A stretch of 64,000 nt of DNA, from the NCBI GenBank assembly GCA_964445985.1, contig CAYUMU010000006.1, positions 78,414 through 142,413 on the forward strand, written 5' to 3'. Below the pieces are notes generated by a model, which worked only from the letters and a program-made list of their open reading frames with translations, did not search any database and had not been told where the DNA came from. Positions 35,994 through 45,017 of this stretch are shown piece after piece (positions within the stretch are counted from its first letter, which is position 1; the number at the start of each line of letters is the position of its first letter). The stretch comes from CAYUMU01 sp964445985 (GTDB lineage Bacteria; Planctomycetota; Planctomycetia; Pirellulales; S012-138). A program made the position numbers and the translations under genes.

Positions 35994-37676
35994 ATGAAGC
36001 AAGAAATTCTGATCAATGTTGCCCAGCCCGAAGAGTGCCGCATCGCCATCCTGGAGGATGGCTTGCTGGAAGAACTCTATATTGAACGCACCAGCCAGGA
36101 CTCCTACGTCGGCAACATTTACAAGGGCACGATTGTCAATCTGGAGCCCAGCATCCAGGCGGCGTTTGTCGATTTCGGCGTAGGCCGCAACGGCTTTCTC
36201 CACATTAGCGACGTGGAACCGCAATACTTTCGCCAGGGCGGTTTCGACCCTTACGAAAACTTTGATAATGTTCGCCGCGGCAAAAATGGCGCGAACAAGA
36301 CCGAAAAGAACGAGAAAAACGAGGCAAGCGAACTAGACGACGACGTTCCCAACGGCGAGGACGATGGCAACGAGAAGACGGCCACGCGGACCAAACGCCG
36401 GCGGGTGGGCATGCGTCCGCGGGTCAAGCCGCCCATCCAAGACATCTTCCGCCGCGGCGACGAAGTGATCGTGCAGGTAATCAAGGAAGGCATCGGCACC
36501 AAAGGCCCCACGCTTTCCACCTACGTGAGCATTCCCGGCCGGTATCTCGTGTTGATGCCCGCCCTGGGGCGCGTGGGGGTTTCGCGCAAGATTGAAGACG
36601 ACGACCTCCGCCGCAAACTGCGCGACGTGCTGCTGGAGTTGAACCCGCCCAAGGGCCTGGGTTTCATCATTCGCACGGCGGGGCAGGAACGCAGCCACAA
36701 GGAACTGTCGCGCGACATGGCCTACCTGCTGCGACTGTGGAAAGTGATTGTGCGGCGCATCAAAAAGGTCGCCGGGCCGGTCGCCATCTACGAAGAGAGC
36801 GACATGATCATCCGCACCATTCGCGACATCTTTACCACCGAGGTCGATACGATCTACGTGGACGAGCCGACCGCGTTTGAGCGGGCCAAGGAATTCCTGC
36901 AGATTGTGATGCCGCGATACGTGAACCGGCTGCAACTGTACGAAGGCCGCGATCCGCTCTTCCACAAATATCATGTGGAAGAAGAGATCAGCAAAATTTA
37001 CCAGCGTCACGTGCCGCTGAAGGCGGGCGGTTCGATCGTGATCGATCAAACCGAAGCCCTGGTGGCGATCGACGTGAACAGCGGCAACTTCCGGGCCGAC
37101 GACAACGCCGAGGAGACCGCCTATCAGATCAATTTGATCGCGGCCCGCGAGATTGCCCGGCAGTTGCGGCTGCGCGACCTGGGGGGCGTGATCGTGAACG
37201 ACTTTATCGACATGCGGAAGGAGCGGCACCGCCGCGGCGTGGAGCGGGCGCTGCGTGACGCCGTGAAGCGCGATCGGGCCCGCACCAAGATTCTGCGGAC
37301 CAGCCCCTTTGGCCTGGTGGAAATGACGCGGCAGCGAATTCGCCCCAGCTTGAAGCGGAGCGTGTACCGCGATTGCCCTTGTTGCAGCGGCACCGCCGTG
37401 GTGAAGACCTCGGAAAGCATGGCGCTCGAAGTGGTCCGGCTGTTGATCCTGGTCACGCAGCGGAAAGATGTGGCCAAGGTGACGGTTTCGGTCTCGAACG
37501 ACGTGGCCAGCTACCTGAACAACAAGAAACGGCGCGAACTGGCCCGCCTGGAAGAGAGCGGCGAAATGCTGGTGCTGGTGGAGGGGAAGGAATACGTGAA
37601 CCCCGAATACCTGACGATCAGCTGCTACGACAAGAACGGGCACCAGGTGCACTTTGAGTACGGCGCTTCGCGGTAG
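35994..37676 (+). CDS. rng: ribonuclease E/G
   Basis: Start at ATG 35994 (MKQEILINVAQPEECRIAIL) with AAGGA upstream; 560 residues. S1 domain at about 35-190, interrupted by a highly charged insert of about 50 residues (rich in Lys/Asn/Glu/Asp, ending TKRRR). DNase-I-like core with metal-binding Asp360 (AIDVNSG) and Asp403 (VNDFIDMR), then the zinc-link CPCC at 461-464. No long C-terminal scaffold follows, so the length is RNase G-like. It cleaves single-stranded RNA at 5'-monophosphate ends in mRNA decay and rRNA processing. Confidence 0.95.
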   Translation: MKQEILINVAQPEECRIAILEDGLLEELYIERTSQDSYVGNIYKGTIVNLEPSIQAAFVDFGVGRNGFLHISDVEPQYFRQGGFDPYENFDNVRRGKNGANKTEKNEKNEASELDDDVPNGEDDGNEKTATRTKRRRVGMRPRVKPPIQDIFRRGDEVIVQVIKEGIGTKGPTLSTYVSIPGRYLVLMPALGRVGVSRKIEDDDLRRKLRDVLLELNPPKGLGFIIRTAGQERSHKELSRDMAYLLRLWKVIVRRIKKVAGPVAIYEESDMIIRTIRDIFTTEVDTIYVDEPTAFERAKEFLQIVMPRYVNRLQLYEGRDPLFHKYHVEEEISKIYQRHVPLKAGGSIVIDQTEALVAIDVNSGNFRADDNAEETAYQINLIAAREIARQLRLRDLGGVIVNDFIDMRKERHRRGVERALRDAVKRDRARTKILRTSPFGLVEMTRQRIRPSLKRSVYRDCPCCSGTAVVKTSESMALEVVRLLILVTQRKDVAKVTVSVSNDVASYLNNKKRRELARLEESGEMLVLVEGKEYVNPEYLTISCYDKNGHQVHFEYGASR

Positions 37677-37728
37677 GTTCAGGCGGCCGAGGGCCTAATA
37701 TGTTCCAGCTTCAAGCGAGCAGTTTTTT

Positions 37729-37929
37729 ATGAATAAACCCAATCATAAGCACGATCATCAACACCATAACCACCCGCCCAAAAAGGGCCTGCACAAGGAC
37801 TGGCGGGTTTGGACCGGCGTGATCCTGATGATCATCGCCATGGTGGCCTTCATCCTGTCGGATGATGAAGGGATTCAACCCGGCGGAGGTGGACCGAACA
37901 CGGGCGAGCAGATGCCGGCCGCGGATTGA
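37729..37929 (+). CDS. small His-rich single-pass membrane protein (66 aa)
   Basis: MNKPNHKHDHQHHNHPPKK gives nine-residue-plus histidine-rich head (eight His in the first 16 residues), followed by one transmembrane helix (VWTGVILMIIAMVAFIL) and an acidic, glycine-rich exported tail. It begins 52 bp after the RNase gene on the same strand. The histidines could bind metal ions. Conserved-looking but without known family. Confidence 0.65.
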   Translation: MNKPNHKHDHQHHNHPPKKGLHKDWRVWTGVILMIIAMVAFILSDDEGIQPGGGGPNTGEQMPAAD

Positions 37930-37946
37930 CGCAGGTTGCCGGGTGC

Positions 37947-37973
37947 CATGCTTACGCCCGTGGCGTAAGCATG
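37947..37973. repeat. 27-bp palindromic repeat, copy 4
   Basis: Perfect arms catgcttacgcc / ggcgtaagcatg, 17 bp after the stop of the His-rich protein gene. Confidence 0.8.
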
Positions 37974-38036
37974 GAAACCTTCGCCGCAGATCCAGGTTCG
38001 ACGTCCGTTCACACGGGCGGATGTGATAACGTGTGC

Positions 38037-38098
38037 CACTGCTTGCGGTCGAATCCGTTTTGCCTTGCAGAGCAGGCTCGCCACGACCGCAAGCAGTG
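38037..38098. repeat. hairpin repeat H, copy 1
   Basis: A 15-bp perfect stem (cactgcttgcggtcg / cgaccgcaagcagtg) around a 32-base loop. The whole 38031-38125 segment is nearly identical to 60131-60226. A third stem with different sequence lies at 60248-60308. Confidence 0.75.
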
Positions 38099-38234
38099 TG
38101 CGGCGGAGGCGGCGTTTTACTTCGTTGGCCAACAGAGCCACCCCACCGGCGGAACTCTGCTGGCCGGTGAAAAAGAATTCCAGGTGTCCTGCACCCACCC
38201 CGCAAATAAGGGCACGCTAGCCGCACGATTTTCG

Positions 38235-38286
38235 CCGAATAGCCTGCGCAGGTTATTAAGAATTTTTCCGAATGAACAGTAGTTAT
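38235..38286. repeat. spacer repeat S, copy 1 (ends ...cagtagttat)
   Basis: 52 bp, consensus cgaataRcNtgcgcaNgtta then ttRagaa and aatRaacagtagttat. Copies at 51785-51835 and 53172-53222. Each runs directly into the start of a small orphan gene. Confidence 0.7.
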
Positions 38287-38691
38287 GTGGCAGACGTGAA
38301 AAGCAATCCCTATCAATCGCCTTTCGACGCGACGATATCAGGGAAGCTGGACGAGCCTTCACGACGCTCGACTCCTTCCTATCGCCTCTACGCACTCTTA
38401 TTTGCGCCTCTTCCAACGACGATGATCATTTCGTGGTTTTCGCGCGCCTCACTTTGGCGAGATGGTTGGTGGTTTTACCCCACGAACTTTTTCGCGATCT
38501 TTACATCAATAGCAGTTGTCGTATACCTGATTCGCAAGGGTCAAACGGCAGTCGCACTGGTCGGCGCGTTCTTTCTAGCTGCTTTGTTGGTGGCTTCACT
38601 TTTCCCAGTTTGGCTCGATCACGCGGCGCTTGCGCCTTGGGGCCTTGATTCTCACTGGCATAATTACTGGCAGATGACCCACGTCCACTGA
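38272..38691 (+). CDS. orphan small membrane protein (139 aa)
   Basis: Three predicted transmembrane helices (YALLFAPLPTTMIISWF, FAIFTSIAVVVYLI, TAVALVGAFFLAALLVASLF). The ATG at 38272 lies inside spacer repeat S, so its first five residues (MNSSY) are repeat-derived and equal to those of the unrelated gene at 51821; GTG 38287 is an alternative start. Codon use is less GC-biased than in the neighbours. No family is recognised. Confidence 0.6.
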   Translation: MNSSYVADVKSNPYQSPFDATISGKLDEPSRRSTPSYRLYALLFAPLPTTMIISWFSRASLWRDGWWFYPTNFFAIFTSIAVVVYLIRKGQTAVALVGAFFLAALLVASLFPVWLDHAALAPWGLDSHWHNYWQMTHVH

Positions 38692-38974
38692 GCGGCTCGG
38701 GGCGCCCTTCCGAAGGCGCTTCCAACGAACCGGCCGTTCGCATAGATATAACACCTATCGCAACATCGCGCCAGCCTGTGCAAGCTACCCATCCATGCGC
38801 GCTGGCCTTGGCTGGTGGGCCTGCTCCCCCCGCACACGGCTGATACGGCGTTATCGGCAGGAAATGCTGAAGCACCATAAGGTGCGCGCCGGCGAGGGCT
38901 GAGATGCACCGTATGGGGAATTCGATGCGGCCGGAGTAGCGGAAATTCGTACCTGCAAGAGGACTCAAACAGCG

Positions 38975-39745
38975 ATGGATGGTCAGAAATTAGAGGAAGC
39001 AGTGCGGCGATTCCGTTTGGGAATTAATAGATGCATAAATCAATCGCAGTTTCTCGGAGTCCCTGATCCTGAAAAGTTCCCATTTGGATACTGTGATTGG
39101 GCCTCAAACGGCTTGTGTAGATTCATCGAAGCGAACTTAAGTGAGCAGGTCTACTACATTAGGGGGTGCCGCAAGACCACCGATCGTCATACCTGGCTGA
39201 AGGTCGCGGACATTGACGTCGATATCACCGCTGGACAATTCTATGACGCTCCGTCCCCAGTGATTTGCACGGAAAATAGCAAGTGGCACAAAGAAATATG
39301 GGAGATAGATGGGCAGCCAATGCCGAGCACCGAATTTCACAACTACATGGCGACCCAAGCGTATTCTGCGATCTGTCGCGAGGCGGCACAATGTGATCCA
39401 GGGTTGGAATCACTTGAATCGCGCCGAGAGTATTGGATGCAGTATTCCATGAAAATTTGCAATCAAATCAAGGGCGCGCTTAACTTCGCCGCGTGGGGAT
39501 CCAATGGAATTGACGGTGTTCGAGAGGAAGTGTTTGGGATATTCTGTGATGCCTGGGAAGAAAGCCGGGATCATCAATGTGTCAAAGACGATGACATTCA
39601 ACGCTGTTTTCGACAGATGAAGTGGGTTGCGCCAACCGATCCGCCAGTGCAGGGAGAAGCCCAAGGCCACTACAGACTGTTGTGGGATCTTTGCGAGGAA
39701 TGGCGTTGTTGGCATTATGCAATGGTGCATTTTCGAGCGTCCTGA
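38975..39745 (+). CDS. orphan hypothetical protein (256 aa)
   Basis: MDGQKLEEAVRRFRLGINR opens a soluble acidic protein rich in Trp, Cys and Glu (for example YCDWASNGLCRFIE, DIDVDITAGQFYD, LWDLCEEWRCWHY). FGYCDWASNGLC...VADIDVDITAGQF resembles the layout of small papain-like or transglutaminase-type cores (a Cys with a later His-Thr-Trp and Asp), which is only a guess. Its lower GC content than neighbouring genes suggests acquisition. It follows another orphan gene on the same strand after 283 bp. Confidence 0.6.
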   Translation: MDGQKLEEAVRRFRLGINRCINQSQFLGVPDPEKFPFGYCDWASNGLCRFIEANLSEQVYYIRGCRKTTDRHTWLKVADIDVDITAGQFYDAPSPVICTENSKWHKEIWEIDGQPMPSTEFHNYMATQAYSAICREAAQCDPGLESLESRREYWMQYSMKICNQIKGALNFAAWGSNGIDGVREEVFGIFCDAWEESRDHQCVKDDDIQRCFRQMKWVAPTDPPVQGEAQGHYRLLWDLCEEWRCWHYAMVHFRAS

Positions 39746-39984
39746 AGCGCACGGTAGAACCAGCTTACTAAACTGGCTCGATGCGAAAGCAAATTGTCGC
39801 CTACATGCTCCGGGCCTACTTGCCGCCGGAAGGTCCCGAGAAGACCCTGCCGGCAAATTCCCGACTTCTTCCCCTCCGCACTACAATTCGCCGGCCCATC
39901 TGAATTACAATGGGCAGCTTTGGCGGCACGCTAATTTGTGCCCGGCCGGTTCACTCAATCATTGGAAGTGGGAGTCTGGTGCTC

Positions 39985-42900
39985 ATGCGGCAAGCGAACG
40001 AATCTGACCGGCTGGGGCATGTTCCGCGATCGAAGTCGCCCAGGCTCTGCTCGGCGCTGGCGGCGATTGCCGTGGCCATTCTGCTCATTGCGCCGAGCGG
40101 TTCAGCCCCAGCGGCCGAGGCCAAGCCGGTTTTTGATAGCAAGCTGGTCACGGCCGCCACGCCAGGGCATGCGGTGAAGGTCACGGTCGAGTTGGCCGGC
40201 GCTAAGAACCTGTACCTGGTGGTCTCCGACGCCGGCAATGGCTATGGCTGCGATTGGGCCGATTGGGCCGAGCCGCGGATTGTCACCGCCGCTGGCGAAC
40301 AGAAGCTCACCGATCTCAAATGGAAATCGGCCACCACTGGCTGGGGTGAGGCCCGGGTGAACCAGAACTGCGAAGGCGGCCCGCTCAAGATCAATGGCCA
40401 AGAAGTGGCCTATGGCATCGGCACGCATGCCAACAGCGTGATCCACTTTGAACTGCCGGCGGGGGCCGAGCGTTTCCTGGCCACGGCAGGGCTCGATGAC
40501 GGCGGCACCCGCCAGGGCGGCAACCAATCGAGCGTGCGGTTCCTGGTTTATTTGGAACAGCCAGCCCCGATTATCGCTAGTCCCCCCGCTGGCTCGACCG
40601 TCAGCCGCGAACCGACCGACGCCATCGATAATCTCGATGCCGGAGCGGGCCTCGAAGCTACGCTGTTTGCCGCCGAACCCCAACTGCTCAGCCCCTCGAA
40701 TATCGATATCGACCACCGCGGCCGCGTGTGGACTTGCGAAGTGGTCAACTACCGCCACTTTCGCAACGGCGACAACGCACCCCGCGAGGCCGGCGACCGC
40801 ATCTTGATTCTGGAAGACACCAACGGCGACGGCAAAGTGGATCGCGAGCAGGTGTTTTACCAGGGCCGCGATATCGACTCGGCCCACGGCGTGTGCGTGC
40901 TCGGCACGCCCGACGACCGGGGAACCAAGGCCATCGTTTCCGCAGGGCCCAACGTGTTTGTGCTGACCGACGACGATGGCGACCTCAAGGCCGACCGCAA
41001 AGAAGTGCTCTTCACCGGCATCTCCGGCACGCAGCACGACCACGGCATCCATTCCTTCCTGTTTGGACCCGATGGCCGGCTGTACTTCAACTTTGGCAAC
41101 GAAGGCAAACAACTCAAAGACGCCGCCGGCCAACCGGTGGTCGATCGCGCCGGCAACGTGGTGGCCGCCAACCGCCAGCCGTATCAAGAAGGCATGGTCT
41201 TCCGCTGCAACCTCGACGGCAGCGACCTGGAAACCTTGGGCTGGAACTTCCGCAACAACTGGGAACTGGCGGTCGATTCGTTCGGCGGGCTGTGGCAAAG
41301 CGACAACGACGACGACGGCAACCGCGCCGTCCGCATCAACTACGTGATGGAGTTCGGCAACTACGGCTACAAGGACGAGCTCACCGGCGCCGGCTGGAAA
41401 GAGCCCCGCATCGGCATGGCCCCGGAGATTCCATTGCAACACTGGCACCTCAACGACCCTGGCGTGGTTCCCAACCTGCTGCAAACGGGCGCGGGTTCGC
41501 CGACGGGCATTCTCGTTTACGAAGGCAACCTGCTGCCGGAGCCGTTCCGTGGCCAGGTCATTCACTGCGACGCTGGCCCCAACATCGTGCGCGCCTATCC
41601 GGCCAAGCGCGACGGCGCTGGCTACACGGCCGAAATGGTGAACGTGCTGCTGGGCGCCCGCGACAACTGGTTCCGTCCCTCCGACGTATGCACGGCCCCC
41701 GACGGCAGCCTGATCATCGCCGATTGGTACGATCCCGGCGTGGGAGGCCATCGCATGCAGGATATCGAACGCGGCCGCCTGTTCCGCGTGGCTCCGCCGG
41801 GCGCGAAGTACGACATTCCCAAATTCGACTTCGCCACCATTCCCGGCGCGATTGCCGCGCTCAAAAACCCCAACCTGGCCACGCGGTATGTGGCCTGGCA
41901 GGCTTTGCACAACCAGGGCCTGCACGCCGTGCCGGCCTTGTTGGAAATGGCGGCCGACGAGAACCCCGTGTTCCGCGCTCGGGCGTTGTGGCTACTCGCC
42001 GCGGCCCCAGGCAGCGGCGTCGACTTCGTCACCAAAGCCGCGGAACTGGCCGCCGCCGATCGCGAAGCAGACATTCGCTCGATGGCCCTGCGAATCTTGC
42101 GGCAGCATCGCCGCGACCCGGTCGCCATGATCAAGCAACTGGTGAAAGATCCCTCCTCTGCCGTGCGGCGAGAATGCTTCGTGGCGTTGCGAGGTGACTC
42201 CAGCGAGGCGCTCCCGCACCTTTGGACGCTTCTGGTCAAGCAGCACGACGGCCAAGACCGGTGGTACTTGGAAGCCGCAGGCATTGCGGCCGATGGACGC
42301 TGGGACGCTTGCTTGAAAGAGTATCTGGGCCACGTCGCGCTGCCAGAGTACGACCATCTCAAGTCGGCGGCCACGCGCGATATCATCTGGCGATCGCGAG
42401 CCGAACGAACGCCGGAACACTTGGCCGCCATCCTGGAGAAACCCGTCAGCAAAGCGGCCGACGCCCCGCGTTACCTCCGCGCGTTCGACTTCCAAAGCGG
42501 TCCCCAAAAGGAAGAAGCCCTGCTGCAGTTGGCCTTCACCTCGGCCGGCGGCGATCGCGACAAGGCGGCAATCATCAACGCGGCCGCCTTGCAGCGACTG
42601 CCGGCCAACTTGAACCTGGCCGAGCGTCCGGAATACCGCGAGGCCCTCGCCAAAGTGCTCGCCTCTTCGGCTGGCACCGCGCAGTTCGTGGGACTGGTCG
42701 AAAAGTTTCAGTTGGCCGACCGTTATTCGCAGTTGCTCGCCCTGGCGCAAGAGCAGCCAGAAAGCCAGTTGGGCGTGGATGCCGTGCGCGCTTTATTGAA
42801 TCTCGGCGATCGCAAGCTGATTCGCGAAGCGCTGGTCGGCAGCAGTCCCGAGTTGGCGCTGGCCACGGCCACGGCGCTTTCCACGGCGGCCGATGGGCGT

Positions 42901-43611
42901 GCCGTAAGCCTGTTGATGCCGGTGGTGGAAGACCCCAAACAACCACTTGAGTTGCGTCGGCAAGCCACCAGGGCGGTGGCCCGCACGCGCAACGGGGCTC
43001 TCGACCTGATCAAGCTGGCCCAAAGCGGCAAGCTCGAAATAGACCTGCAACCGGCGGCCGCGTTTGAGCTGCATCTTTCCAGCCTGCCCGAGATCAAGTC
43101 GGCGGCCCAGCGGCTGTTCCCCTTGCCAACGTCGAAGGATTCCAAGCCGCTGCCAGCGGTGAGCGACCTGATCAAAATGCAGGGCGACCTGGCGCGCGGC
43201 GCCCAGATCTACGCCACGACCGGCACCTGCAACAAGTGCCACGTGGTCAACGGTCAAGGGAAGGAAGTCGGCCCCAACCTTTCGGAGATTGGCGGCAAGC
43301 TCAGCCGCGAGGCGCTGTTTGAGTCCATCCTGTACCCCAGTGCCGGCATCAGCCACAACTACGAGTCGCACACGTTGCTGCTGGCCAGCGGCAACGTGGT
43401 CACCGGCATCATCACCAGCGAAACGCCGCAGGCGATCACGCTGAAAACGGTCGATGGCCTGACGCAACTCATTCCCGTGGCCGATGTGGAAGAACGCGAG
43501 AAGCAAAAGATCTCGCTGATGCCAGCCGACCTGCAAAAGGTAATGTCGGCCCAAGACCTGGTCGACGTGGTGGATTACTTGCGAACGCTAAAGAAGGCCC
43601 CTGGCCAATAG
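39985..43611 (+). CDS. NPCBM - PVC-type membrane-bound dehydrogenase - HEAT - cytochrome c fusion
   Basis: 1208 residues from ATG 39985, with a signal peptide ending near APAAEA. Domain order: NPCBM carbohydrate-binding-like domain (about 45-205, GIGTHANSVIHFEL), a beta-propeller dehydrogenase (about 225-620; NIDIDHRGRVWTCEVVNY, EDTNGDGKVDREQVFY), HEAT-like repeats (about 630-1050) and a terminal cytochrome c domain with CNKCH at 1082-1086 and the distal Met in ISLMP. This is the typical PVC-superphylum architecture, thought to oxidise sugars or alcohols in the periplasm. The NPCBM domain points to a polysaccharide-derived substrate. Confidence 0.9.
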   Translation: MRQANESDRLGHVPRSKSPRLCSALAAIAVAILLIAPSGSAPAAEAKPVFDSKLVTAATPGHAVKVTVELAGAKNLYLVVSDAGNGYGCDWADWAEPRIVTAAGEQKLTDLKWKSATTGWGEARVNQNCEGGPLKINGQEVAYGIGTHANSVIHFELPAGAERFLATAGLDDGGTRQGGNQSSVRFLVYLEQPAPIIASPPAGSTVSREPTDAIDNLDAGAGLEATLFAAEPQLLSPSNIDIDHRGRVWTCEVVNYRHFRNGDNAPREAGDRILILEDTNGDGKVDREQVFYQGRDIDSAHGVCVLGTPDDRGTKAIVSAGPNVFVLTDDDGDLKADRKEVLFTGISGTQHDHGIHSFLFGPDGRLYFNFGNEGKQLKDAAGQPVVDRAGNVVAANRQPYQEGMVFRCNLDGSDLETLGWNFRNNWELAVDSFGGLWQSDNDDDGNRAVRINYVMEFGNYGYKDELTGAGWKEPRIGMAPEIPLQHWHLNDPGVVPNLLQTGAGSPTGILVYEGNLLPEPFRGQVIHCDAGPNIVRAYPAKRDGAGYTAEMVNVLLGARDNWFRPSDVCTAPDGSLIIADWYDPGVGGHRMQDIERGRLFRVAPPGAKYDIPKFDFATIPGAIAALKNPNLATRYVAWQALHNQGLHAVPALLEMAADENPVFRARALWLLAAAPGSGVDFVTKAAELAAADREADIRSMALRILRQHRRDPVAMIKQLVKDPSSAVRRECFVALRGDSSEALPHLWTLLVKQHDGQDRWYLEAAGIAADGRWDACLKEYLGHVALPEYDHLKSAATRDIIWRSRAERTPEHLAAILEKPVSKAADAPRYLRAFDFQSGPQKEEALLQLAFTSAGGDRDKAAIINAAALQRLPANLNLAERPEYREALAKVLASSAGTAQFVGLVEKFQLADRYSQLLALAQEQPESQLGVDAVRALLNLGDRKLIREALVGSSPELALATATALSTAADGRAVSLLMPVVEDPKQPLELRRQATRAVARTRNGALDLIKLAQSGKLEIDLQPAAAFELHLSSLPEIKSAAQRLFPLPTSKDSKPLPAVSDLIKMQGDLARGAQIYATTGTCNKCHVVNGQGKEVGPNLSEIGGKLSREALFESILYPSAGISHNYESHTLLLASGNVVTGIITSETPQAITLKTVDGLTQLIPVADVEEREKQKISLMPADLQKVMSAQDLVDVVDYLRTLKKAPGQ

Positions 43612-43805
43612 CAACCACTGGCCAGCGCAGCGGCAACGCTTGCCTCCCCACAACTCCGCGCTCCGAATTCCGCACTCCGCCCTCCCCACTCGCTCCAAAC
43701 TCGCTCCAAACTCGCTTCCTCCTCCCCTTGCTTTTGCAACAGCACTGGGGACAATCGCTACAGGCGTTGAGGCGTGAGTGCACTCTGTTTTGATCGAGGG
43801 ACAGC

Positions 43806-44330
43806 ATGGTGGTGGCGCGAGGTACGTTGGAGTCGAGGATCTATATCGAAGAAACTCGCGTCGGCAAGGGAGTGTTTGCCAAGCGGAACTACAAGGCCGA
43901 TGTCACCATTGGTGAAGTCGGCGGCGAACTGATTCACGACGCCGAGTATACCTCCAGCTATTGCATCGACATGGGCGACGACATTGCCCTGGAGCCGGCG
44001 CCTCCCTTCCGCTACCTGAACCACAGTTGCGATCCCAACTGCGAACTGTTCGTGTACGAAGACGAACTGATGAAGTTGCTGCTGGTCTCGCTGCGGCCGA
44101 TCCCGCGCCACGAAGAGCTAACGATTGATTACGGTTGGCCGGCGGAGGTGGCCATCCCCTGCCAGTGCGGCTCGAAGGATTGCCGCGGCTGGGTGGTCGG
44201 TCCCGAAGACCTGCCGCTGGTGCTCGAAGAAAAGGCCCAAGAGGCCAAGCAGTTGGCCAAACAACAACGGGCCGCCAAAAAGAAAGCCGACCTGCTCCAA
44301 GGCAAAGCAGCCAAAGCGGCCGCCTGTTAG
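43806..44330 (+). CDS. SET-domain protein (putative protein lysine methyltransferase)
   Basis: 174 residues. The SET core has NHSCDPNC at 72-79 and ELTIDYGW at 104-111, which bind S-adenosylmethionine and carry the catalytic Tyr; a post-SET-like cysteine set follows (Cys119, Cys121, Cys126: CQCGSKDCRGW), which could bind zinc. The C-terminal 40 residues are Lys/Ala/Gln-rich and helical, a plausible nucleic-acid or ribosome-binding tail. SET proteins are mainly eukaryotic; bacterial ones occur in chlamydiae and planctomycetes. The target protein is unknown. Confidence 0.9.
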   Translation: MVVARGTLESRIYIEETRVGKGVFAKRNYKADVTIGEVGGELIHDAEYTSSYCIDMGDDIALEPAPPFRYLNHSCDPNCELFVYEDELMKLLLVSLRPIPRHEELTIDYGWPAEVAIPCQCGSKDCRGWVVGPEDLPLVLEEKAQEAKQLAKQQRAAKKKADLLQGKAAKAAAC

Positions 44331-44335
44331 CTCAT

Positions 44336-44388
44336 CCGGTGGTGGCGCTGCGCTTACCACCGGCTACGGGCTGGAACCCCTTCGGGGT
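44336..44388. terminator. two tandem hairpins between convergent genes
   Basis: ccggtggt/accaccgg (44336-44363) and cccc-ttcg-gggg-type stem (44376-44388) lie between the SET gene and trmL, whose ends converge. No T-run follows, so they would act as a bidirectional transcript end or RNA stabiliser rather than a classical terminator. Confidence 0.45.
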
Positions 44389-44417
44389 AAATCAGACGCG
44401 CAATGGCCCCTCGCTCC

Positions 44418-44879
44418 TCAGCCGTTCCATTGCCGCAGCGCTTCATACGCGGCCACGGCCACCGAGTTGGAAAGATTCAAGCTCCGCACCTCGTCGCGAA
44501 TGGGAATGCGCAAGGTGCGGTCGGCGTGTTCTTCCAGCAGGCTGGGCGGTAAGCCCGACGACTCTGCCCCGAACACCAGCACGTCGCCCCGCTGGTAAGA
44601 CACGGCGGCGTAAGATTGGGCCGCCTTCTTGGTGAACAGATAGGGCCTGCCCGGCAGTCGGCTTTGCAGCGCGGCCCAATCGTCGACCACTTCCCACTCC
44701 AAATACTGCCAATAGTCGAGGCCGGCCCGCCGCAGGTAGTAATCGTCGATACGGAAACCCAGCGGGCGAACCAGCCACAGCTTGGCGCCCACGGCCACGC
44801 AAGTCCGGCCCACGCTCCCGGTGTTGTAGGGAATCTCCGGCTGGTAAAGCACAAGGTGCAAGCACGGATCGTAGGGCAT
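44418..44879 (-). CDS. trmL: tRNA (cytidine/uridine-34 2'-O-)methyltransferase TrmL
   Basis: 153 residues, a minimal SPOUT methyltransferase. The knot motifs are complete: PEIPYNTGSVGRTC (motif 1), VFGAESSGLP (motif 2) and IPIRDEVRSLNLSNSVAVAAYE (motif 3). TrmL methylates the ribose of the wobble nucleotide in leucine tRNAs, acting as a dimer. Stand-alone length and motif spacing agree with E. coli TrmL. Confidence 0.95.
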   Translation of the reverse strand: MPYDPCLHLVLYQPEIPYNTGSVGRTCVAVGAKLWLVRPLGFRIDDYYLRRAGLDYWQYLEWEVVDDWAALQSRLPGRPYLFTKKAAQSYAAVSYQRGDVLVFGAESSGLPPSLLEEHADRTLRIPIRDEVRSLNLSNSVAVAAYEALRQWNG

Positions 44880-44880
44880 G

Positions 44881-45017
44881 GGGGAGTGGGGGCTGGTGGC
44901 TAGGGGCTAGTTGCTAGTTCATGGGGCTAAAGCTCGGTCAAAATCTTCAGGCTATTGCCAGGCGCAGCCGTACTCGTTGTAACTAATCACCAGTCCCCAT
45001 TCCCCAGCCCCTAGTCC
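44881..45017. repeat. CTAG/GGGGCTGG low-complexity spacer, copies 3 and 4 (opposed)
   Basis: gggggctggtggctaggggc then tagttgctag (44887-44919) and, in the other sense, aactaatcaccagtccccat then ccccagcccctagtccc (44980-45017) face each other around a 60-base centre between trmL and the cytochrome gene. The second reaches into the last codons of that gene. Confidence 0.5.

Noticed and set aside
40102..41925. 607-codon minus-strand frame opposite the NPCBM-dehydrogenase fusion
   Set aside because: His/Val/Ala-rich shadow of a well-supported plus-strand gene.
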